Assembly (NCBI RefSeq): GCF_017309385.1
Contig: NZ_JAFJMJ010000002.1
Location: forward strand, 2,790,001-2,854,000
Source of the DNA: Amycolatopsis sp. 195334CR
GTDB lineage: Bacteria > Actinomycetota > Actinomycetes > Mycobacteriales > Pseudonocardiaceae
Reading direction: 5' to 3'
Length of the DNA: 64,000 nt
Positions within the stretch are counted from its first letter, which is position 1, and the number at the start of each line of letters is the position of its first letter. The notes beneath the pieces are model-generated. The model saw only the letters and a list, made by a program, of their open reading frames with translations. It searched no databases and was not told the origin of the DNA. A program made the position numbers and the translations under genes. Below, piece by piece: positions 58,886-64,000 of the stretch.

Positions 58886-60106
58886 TCAGCCCGCCACGCC
58901 GAGGTCGGCCAGCACGGCCCGCGCCGCACGGCGCCCGGACACCAGGGCGCCCTGCAGGGAACTGGTGTCGCGGTGATCACCGCAGACGTACAGACCCGCG
59001 CCGAACCGCACCGGCCGGGTCAGCGGGTGGCCGGGCCCCATGACTGGCAAAGCGCGCTCGATGACGTACTTCCTGATCAGCCGCCAGTCCCGAGTGGAGC
59101 TCCGGTAGAGGCGCGCCAACCGCTCGCGCACGTCGTGCTCGGTGGTGTCCGTGCGCTCCGGTACCGACGCGGCGACCAGCGCTTGCCCGGCCGGCGCGTA
59201 GCTGGGGCTGACCTCGCTCATCACCGCGGTGTTCAGCAGCAGGTCCGGTGAACCGTCGAGGACCAGCGTCGGTTCGGGCAGCGGCGAGGCCGCCGCGGTG
59301 AAGTAGTAGGTGGTCACCGAATGCCACCGCGGTTCGGGCAGCCCCGGGAGCAACTCCGCCGCCGTGCTCCCGTCAGTGGCGACGACCACCGCCCGCGCCC
59401 GCAGCCGCTGACCGTCCTCGAACTGGACCAGGCCCGGTTCGGCACGGGCCACCGGGCGTCCGAAGTGGACAGTTCCGGCGAGCAGCCCGGCCGCGAGTTG
59501 CCGGGGCAGTTCACCCATGCCAAGTTGTGGCACCGCTCCCCCGCCGAGCAGGAAGCACCGCCAGATCAGGTGCAGCAGGCGGGCGTCGGTGGTCAGGTCG
59601 CGATCGAGGAACACCCCGGCGAGGAACGGGCGCAGCACGCGCTCGCGCACCGCCCCGTACACGCGGAACCGGCTCAGTTCCGCGGCGGTGGACCTGGAAA
59701 GGGGTCGGCGCAGTCGCGCCGACGGCAGCGCCAGGTCGCGTGCGGACATCGCGACCACGCCTGCTGAAGCGAGCGGTCCGGTGATCCCGAGGCGGGCCAG
59801 TCCAGCGATCGCCGCGGCCCGCGACGGGGGTGCCAGCAGCTGCCGGTCGTCGGTGTACGCGCCCCGGGTGAAAGCACGCAACCGCAGCGCCGGCAGGTCG
59901 AATTTGGCCCGGACCTCCGGGTAGGCGGGCAACAGCACCTGGAAACCGCGGTCGAGGCGGAAGTTGTCGACGACATCGGTGCGGACCCGGCCGCCCACCT
60001 CGTCGGCGGCTTCGACCACCGTCACGTCCACCCCGCGGGCGGTGAGTTCGCCTGCCGCCGCGAGCCCGGCCAGTCCCGCGCCGATCACCACCACGTCGTG
60101 CTCCAC
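58886..60106 (-). CDS. FAD-dependent amine-oxidase/desaturase-like oxidoreductase
   Basis: Predicted 406 aa from GTG 60106, served by GGAGGAG; GTG 60112 lies too close to that sequence. HDVVVIGAGLAGLAAAGELTARGVDVTVVEAADEVGGRVRTD is the FAD loop, FRLDRGFQVLLPAYPE the substrate-lid region and GAGLYVCGDHRDTSSLQGALVSGRRAA the C-terminal FAD motif. It belongs to the protoporphyrinogen-oxidase/phytoene-desaturase superclass, like plant-type proteins linked to carotenoid loci. Divergent from the TspO-like gene with the triple-repeat site between them. Confidence 0.87.
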   Translation of the reverse strand: MEHDVVVIGAGLAGLAAAGELTARGVDVTVVEAADEVGGRVRTDVVDNFRLDRGFQVLLPAYPEVRAKFDLPALRLRAFTRGAYTDDRQLLAPPSRAAAIAGLARLGITGPLASAGVVAMSARDLALPSARLRRPLSRSTAAELSRFRVYGAVRERVLRPFLAGVFLDRDLTTDARLLHLIWRCFLLGGGAVPQLGMGELPRQLAAGLLAGTVHFGRPVARAEPGLVQFEDGQRLRARAVVVATDGSTAAELLPGLPEPRWHSVTTYYFTAAASPLPEPTLVLDGSPDLLLNTAVMSEVSPSYAPAGQALVAASVPERTDTTEHDVRERLARLYRSSTRDWRLIRKYVIERALPVMGPGHPLTRPVRFGAGLYVCGDHRDTSSLQGALVSGRRAARAVLADLGVAG

Positions 60107-60123
60107 GGCCACCTCCTCCACCC

Positions 60124-60150
60124 CAACGTAGTTGCAACGGTTCTGCATCG
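60124..60150 (+). promoter_or_regulatory. Candidate LitR operator, three 11-bp direct repeats
   Basis: CAACG (60124-60128), CAACG (60135-60139) and CATCG (60146-60150) are spaced exactly 11 bp apart; CATCG occurs again at 60151. This is the best copy of the motif. It lies between the FAD oxidoreductase and the TspO-like gene and may control both. Confidence 0.75.
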
Positions 60151-60194
60151 CATCGCGAGTTGCGAGCCGCGAAGACCGGGCTTACGGTTCGACT

Positions 60195-61001
60195 ATGGGA
60201 CTTTTCGATGGTCGAACTAACTCGCGACGGCACGTGGTCGTCCTGGTGCTGGCGCTGGGCCAGGTGCTCTCCCCCGTGCTGTCGACCGCGCTGGGCGGCG
60301 GCCAGTTCACCACCGCGGACCGCGCGGGTGAACCCCCGATCGTGCCGTCCGGCTACGCGTTCTCCATCTGGGGACTCGTCGAGGTGCTGTCGGTCGTCTA
60401 CGCGATCTGGGTCTTCTTCGCCCCCGAGGCCGCCCGTCCTCTGCTCGACCGGCTCGCGTACCCGCTGGCCGTGGTGTTCGCCGGGTTCAGCCTGTGGATC
60501 GTCGCCTCGGACATCGAGCCGGTGTGGACCACCTTGGCGGTGTTCCTGGTCATGGTCGCCGCGTTGCTGCGCGCACTCACCATCGCCCTGAGTGACCGGG
60601 AAGGCATCCGGACCTGGCCGACACCCGGTCGAGTGATCCTCTGGGCCCTGCTGGGGATCTACACCGGCTGGAGCAGCATCGCCATCTGGCTCAACCTGAC
60701 CACCGCGTTGACCGAGAGCGGCGCCCCGATCGCCGGTGCGGCCGGAATCGGCGGGCAGCTCGCCATCCTCGCCGGCGCCACCGCGACCGCGGTGTTCCTC
60801 CTGCGCTGGTCCGCGGGCCTGCTGTCCTACGCCGCGGCGGTGGTCTGGGCCTTCGCCGGGGTGGTGAGCGGGGCGTCAGCCGCCGGGGAAACCGTGCTCG
60901 CCCTCGCCGCGGGCGCCGGGCTGGTGATCACCCTCGGCGCGACCCTTGTGTTCAAGCAACCGGCCTTCTCCGGGCGACTGCGTCCCGCCGGACACCGCTG
61001 A
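60195..61001 (+). CDS. TspO/tryptophan-rich sensory-protein-like membrane protein
   Basis: Predicted 268 aa, seven or eight membrane segments. PSGYAFSIWGLVEVLSVVYAIW and LLGIYTGWSSIAIWLNLTTAL resemble the long TspO-related family of tetrapyrrole-linked sensors. Charged residues are few; a cytoplasmic N-terminus (GLFDGRTNSRRH) precedes the first helix. TspO proteins coordinate oxygen/light regulation of carotenoid and tetrapyrrole genes in other bacteria. No Shine-Dalgarno before ATG 60195, so the transcript may be leaderless. Confidence 0.78.
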   Translation: MGLFDGRTNSRRHVVVLVLALGQVLSPVLSTALGGGQFTTADRAGEPPIVPSGYAFSIWGLVEVLSVVYAIWVFFAPEAARPLLDRLAYPLAVVFAGFSLWIVASDIEPVWTTLAVFLVMVAALLRALTIALSDREGIRTWPTPGRVILWALLGIYTGWSSIAIWLNLTTALTESGAPIAGAAGIGGQLAILAGATATAVFLLRWSAGLLSYAAAVVWAFAGVVSGASAAGETVLALAAGAGLVITLGATLVFKQPAFSGRLRPAGHR

Positions 61002-61002
61002 G

Positions 61003-61026
61003 CGGCGGCCTCGACCGAGGCCGCCG
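61003..61026. terminator. Bidirectional terminator hairpin
   Basis: CGGCGGCCTCG pairs with CGAGGCCGCCG around a 2-base loop, in the 32-bp gap between the convergent TspO-like and M20 genes. Confidence 0.75.
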
Positions 61027-61033
61027 CCGCTGG

Positions 61034-62356
61034 TCAGGACGCCCGCAGGAAGCGGTCCAGCACCCGGGTGCCGAACTTCAGCGCCTCCACCGGCACGCGC
61101 TCGTCCACGCCGTGGAACAACGCCGAGAAGTCCAGGTCCGCGGGCAGTTGCAGGGGCGCGAAGCCGAAGTTGCGGATCCCCAGCTGCTGGAACGCCTTCG
61201 CGTCGGTGCCGCCGGAGAGCATGTACGGCAGGGTGCGCGCGCCGGGGTCCTCGGCGAGCACCGCGGCGGTCATGGCGTCGACCAGCGCGCCGTCGAAGGT
61301 GGTCTCGACCGGCGGGAGTTCCATCCACTCCTTCTCGATGTCCGGCCCGAGGATCTCGTCGAGTTCGCGGTTGAACGCCTCGATGCGGCCGGGCAGGATG
61401 CGGCAGTCGACCGCCGCCTCGGCCACCGACGGGATCACGTTCGACTTGTACCCGGCGGTGAGCATGGTCGGGTTCGCGGTGTCACGGAGGGTGGCGCCGA
61501 TCATCCGCGAGATGTTGCCGAGCTTGGCGACCGCGCCCTCGATGTCGTCGTCGGGGAAGTCCCAGCCGGTGATCTCGGTCACCCCGTCCAGGAACTCCCG
61601 CACCGAGGGGCTCATGACCAGCGGGAACCGGTGGTTGCCCAGCCGGGCGACGGCCTCGGAGAGCTTGGTGACGGCGTTGTCGCGGTGGATCATCGAGCCG
61701 TGGCCCGCGGTGCCGCGGACGCGCAGCTTCATCCAGCGGATGCCCTTCTCGGCGGTCTCGATGAGGTAGGCGCGGACGTTGTCCTTGAGGGTGATGGAGA
61801 AGCCGCCGACCTCGCTGATCGCCTCGGTGGCGCCCTCGAACAGGTCGGGGCGGTGGTCGACCAGCCACTGGGCGCCGAACTTGCCGCCCGCCTCCTCGTC
61901 GGCGACGAAGGCGAAGATCAGGTCGCGGGGCGGGACGATGCCGTTGCGCTTGTAGTGGCGGGCGAGGGCCAGCGTCATGCCGACCATGTCCTTCATGTCG
62001 ACCGCGCCGCGGCCCCAGACGTAGTCGTCCTGGATGGCGCCGGAGAAGGGGTGGACCGACCACTCGGAGGCATCGGCCGGGACGACGTCCAGGTGGCCGT
62101 GGACCAGCAGCGCCCCGCGGCTGGGGTCGGCCCCGGCCAGGCGCGTGATCACGTTGTGCCGGTTCTTGCCGCCGGACTCGACGTACTCGATCTCGTAGCC
62201 GACCTCGGTCAGCTTCTCGGCCACGTACTCCGCGGCCTCCCGCTCACCGACGAGCGTCTCGGGGTCTCCGGTGTTCGTGCTGTCAATCCGCAGGAGTTCG
62301 CTGGTCAGCGTCACTGCCTCAGCGGCGGCTGTATCGATCAGGCTCGGTTCGGTCAC
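61034..62356 (-). CDS. M20-family zinc metallopeptidase
   Basis: Predicted 440 aa from GTG 62356. Metal ligands and catalytic residues are in LLVHGHLDVVPA (His, Asp), WGRGAVDMKDMVG, FAFVADEEAGGKFGAQWL (catalytic Glu pair) and the C-terminal FSALFHGVDERVPVE (His). The dimerisation insert carries RGTAGHGSMIHRDNAV. It belongs to the M20 carboxypeptidase/acetylornithine-deacetylase-like group of cytoplasmic peptidases. This is a housekeeping-type gene at the border of the accessory region. No operon partner; convergent with the TspO-like gene. Confidence 0.93.
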   Translation of the reverse strand: MTEPSLIDTAAAEAVTLTSELLRIDSTNTGDPETLVGEREAAEYVAEKLTEVGYEIEYVESGGKNRHNVITRLAGADPSRGALLVHGHLDVVPADASEWSVHPFSGAIQDDYVWGRGAVDMKDMVGMTLALARHYKRNGIVPPRDLIFAFVADEEAGGKFGAQWLVDHRPDLFEGATEAISEVGGFSITLKDNVRAYLIETAEKGIRWMKLRVRGTAGHGSMIHRDNAVTKLSEAVARLGNHRFPLVMSPSVREFLDGVTEITGWDFPDDDIEGAVAKLGNISRMIGATLRDTANPTMLTAGYKSNVIPSVAEAAVDCRILPGRIEAFNRELDEILGPDIEKEWMELPPVETTFDGALVDAMTAAVLAEDPGARTLPYMLSGGTDAKAFQQLGIRNFGFAPLQLPADLDFSALFHGVDERVPVEALKFGTRVLDRFLRAS

Positions 62357-62428
62357 CCCGCGTTTCTACCACCCGCCGAGCCGGATGATCTTGCCACCAG
62401 CCCGCGGCAGCATGAACCGGCCCCCCGG

Positions 62429-62457
62429 TTAACGGCGGTCGGCGCATCGAGTAATCT
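62429..62457 (+). promoter_or_regulatory. Promoter of tRNA-Leu
   Basis: TTAACG (-35, 62429-62434), 17-bp spacer, TAATCT (-10, 62452-62457), giving a start a few bases before the mature tRNA at 62470. Confidence 0.65.
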
Positions 62458-62469
62458 GTTCCTCAGCAA

Positions 62470-62553
62470 GTCCGAGTGGCGGAATGGCAGACGCGCTAGC
62501 TTGAGGTGCTAGTGCCCTTAACGGGCGTGGGGGTTCAAGTCCCCCCTCGGACA
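62470..62553 (+). tRNA. tRNA-Leu(GAG)
   Basis: Class II tRNA. The acceptor stem GTCCGAG pairs with CTCGGAC, discriminator A at 62553, and CCA is not encoded. The anticodon stem CTAGC/GCTAG encloses the loop TTGAGGT, so the anticodon is GAG and reads CTC/CTT. A long variable arm and T-stem GGGGG/CCCCC with TTCAAGT loop are present. The 3' 19 bases are shared with the end of the recombinase frame. Confidence 0.97.
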
Positions 62554-64000
62554 CGCACATTATTCACCCGAGGAGAGACCGTCGCGCAGACGGTCTCTTT
62601 TTCGTTGTCGTACCGCAGGTCAAGCCGCAACTCCTGGTAGAGCCGCGACAGCCGCTCCACGCAGGCACCGGTCAACGCGGCACCGACGTCACCCAGCGAG
62701 TCGACCATGGCGTACACCTCGGCCTCGGTGATCGCTCCAGTCTCGTCCCGCTCTCCGAGATCAGCTCTGGCCGCAGCTCGCTCCGCCTGCGCCTGATTGA
62801 TCGCCTCCACCAACGCCGCCGGATCGATCCCGGCCACAATGGCCGCCTGGAAGCGCACCAGCTTCGCCTCCGCCTTGGCCAGCCGCTCAGCCGACAGCAC
62901 GCTGTCGCGGGTTCGCGTCGGTGTCTGCTGCGAACTCACGATCCGGTGAACCGTCCGGTCCACATGCTCCGGCCCGAACAGCTGTCCAACCCAACCGTTC
63001 ACCGCCTCCCGGAGCGGGTCCTCACGGACGTAGACCGTGGGCGGGTGATCGGCCAACACGTGTGAGCCGGGCGCCAGCGTCCTCGCCGGACAGCGGTAGT
63101 ACATCCCATGCGCCCGCGGGCTGGCCTCCATCTTCCGGCCGCAGATCTCGCACCTGAGCAGACCGCGGAACAGGTAAGCCCGCTGCGTCTTCCTACTCGC
63201 ACGCTCCGTCGTACGCGCGGACTTCAACCCGTTGGCCGCCTTCGCCTTCCGCTTCAACTGTGCGCGCGTGAAGTCCTCCACGCTCACGATCTCCGGATGC
63301 GCCGGCCGCCGAGACCGCACCACCCACTCCGCCGATGCTCGCCGGAACCGCACCACGTTCCCCGCTGCCACGTCATCCGGATCAAGCAACATCTCCTGCC
63401 GAGCCCACCGCCCGAATACCGCGAAGCCCGTGTACTTCGGATTCTCCAAAATGGACCGAACCGTACTGCCCTGCCACCCATCAGCCAACCGATGCCGATT
63501 CTGATCCGGCCGCCGAGCCGACGGGCACGGCACGCCATCCCGATTCAGCCCATTCGCAATCGCCCGGTCGCCGTTGCCGTCCAGGTACTCCGCGAAGATC
63601 CGCCGCACCACCTCGGCCGACTCGTCCTCCACCTCCAGAACCCTCAGCCGGAACCCCTCCGCCGCTTTCCGCGGATTCGGATGTGGCCCACCATCGACCA
63701 CGACATACCCATACGGAGCCCGGCCGCCCTGATGCCGCCCCTCGTTCACCACCTGCGCATCCATCGCCGCCCGCACCCGCGCCTGAACGTGCTGCCGCTC
63801 CGACTCGCTCATCCCACCGAGCACACTCATCAACATCTTGTGCGACGGATTCCGCGCGTCGAACTTCCCGCCCAGCTCCGGCACCCACAGATCCACCCCA
63901 TACGCAGCGAACCGCGGAGCGATCAACGAGAACTGGTTACCAAACCAGCAGCGCGTCCCCTCACCAACCACCACCGCATCCCACTCCCGCCGCGGGTCCT
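62535..64000 (-). CDS. Large serine recombinase, C-terminal part (N-terminus outside window)
   Basis: The frame is open to the window's right edge. Visible: the end of the resolvase catalytic domain (REWDAVVVGEGTRC, FAAYGVDLWVPELGG, LMSVLGGMSESERQHVQARVRAAMDAQ), then the recombinase domain (GGRAPYGYVVVDGG, RRIFAEYLDGNGDRAIANGLNRDGVPCPS, GWQGSTVRSILENPKYTG), a zinc ribbon (LLRCEICGRKME...YYRCPA) and a coiled-coil (LAKAEAKLVRFQAAIVAG). The catalytic Ser lies outside. Its stop falls inside the tRNA T-arm, 19 bp into the tRNA, which fits an integrase at the attachment end of an element that extends rightwards. Confidence 0.88.
   Translation of the reverse strand, partial: DPRREWDAVVVGEGTRCWFGNQFSLIAPRFAAYGVDLWVPELGGKFDARNPSHKMLMSVLGGMSESERQHVQARVRAAMDAQVVNEGRHQGGRAPYGYVVVDGGPHPNPRKAAEGFRLRVLEVEDESAEVVRRIFAEYLDGNGDRAIANGLNRDGVPCPSARRPDQNRHRLADGWQGSTVRSILENPKYTGFAVFGRWARQEMLLDPDDVAAGNVVRFRRASAEWVVRSRRPAHPEIVSVEDFTRAQLKRKAKAANGLKSARTTERASRKTQRAYLFRGLLRCEICGRKMEASPRAHGMYYRCPARTLAPGSHVLADHPPTVYVREDPLREAVNGWVGQLFGPEHVDRTVHRIVSSQQTPTRTRDSVLSAERLAKAEAKLVRFQAAIVAGIDPAALVEAINQAQAERAAARADLGERDETGAITEAEVYAMVDSLGDVGAALTGACVERLSRLYQELRLDLRYDNEKETVCATVSPRVNNVRVRGGT

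Overview
The window is high-GC actinobacterial DNA. GTG and TTG starts are frequent, genes overlap by GTGA or ATGA, Tat signals occur, and there are two AfsR-type regulators, a mycothiol-dependent isomerase-type protein, an XRE/DUF5753 regulator and a perfect CebR-type palindrome. The mix fits a Pseudonocardiaceae-like filamentous actinomycete (Amycolatopsis or a relative), but the sequence alone cannot fix the genus. Most of the window is accessory or secondary metabolism, with some 50 regulators and enzymes in short divergent modules. Each module tends to have its own regulator and a readable operator.

Layout: 1-4.2 kb holds the end of a ThiF/E1-like enzyme, an XRE-DUF5753 regulator, a nucleotidyl-cyclase-like protein and a sigma-factor-like protein with histidine-rich repeats and a C-terminal zinc-binding anti-sigma motif. 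4.2-9.5 kb has an acyl-CoA dehydrogenase and a Tat-exported cyclase-family enzyme, divergent from a secreted BNR protein and a secreted esterase behind a LacI-type palindrome. 9.5-18.6 kb looks like an aromatic catabolic island: P450 plus phthalate-dioxygenase-type reductase, IclR and LysR regulators, then a divergent operon of cyclase, flavin hydroxylase, extradiol dioxygenase, FAH hydrolase and alpha/beta hydrolase. 18.7-30.7 kb is a run of small regulator/enzyme pairs (MDMPI-like/HxlR, HAD/ArsR, HEAT/MerR, sugar dehydrogenase with CebR box, saccharopine-dehydrogenase-like/TetR, a histidine kinase with a degenerate partner). 31-35.9 kb has beta-carbonic anhydrase with a SulP transporter, and a 3-oxoacid CoA-transferase with IclR. 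35.9-44.4 kb has two AfsR/SARP regulators around an MFS exporter.

44.6-48.8 kb is the most interesting enzymatic locus. It encodes a PvcB-type Fe(II)/2-oxoglutarate oxygenase, a phenol-hydroxylase-like flavoprotein, a LysR regulator and a PvcA/DIT1-family isonitrile synthase, so it is a compact candidate isonitrile cluster. It runs directly into 48.8-61 kb, a light-type carotenoid locus. That locus has a second flavin monooxygenase transcribed with a CarH/LitR-like MerR regulator, crtI-crtB-crtU on one strand, crtYc-crtYd-methyltransferase-Rieske on the other, a transglutaminase and FAD oxidoreductase pair, and a TspO-like membrane protein. The predicted product is an isorenieratene-type aromatic carotenoid; no GGPP synthase (crtE) is present. 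Four promoter regions here share a motif YAWCG-N6-YAWCG with exact 11-bp repeat spacing, the geometry expected for a CarH-type regulator.

The right end has an M20 peptidase, tRNA-Leu(GAG) and, overlapping the 3' end of that tRNA, the C-terminal part of a large serine recombinase. It probably marks the edge of an integrated element that continues beyond the window.
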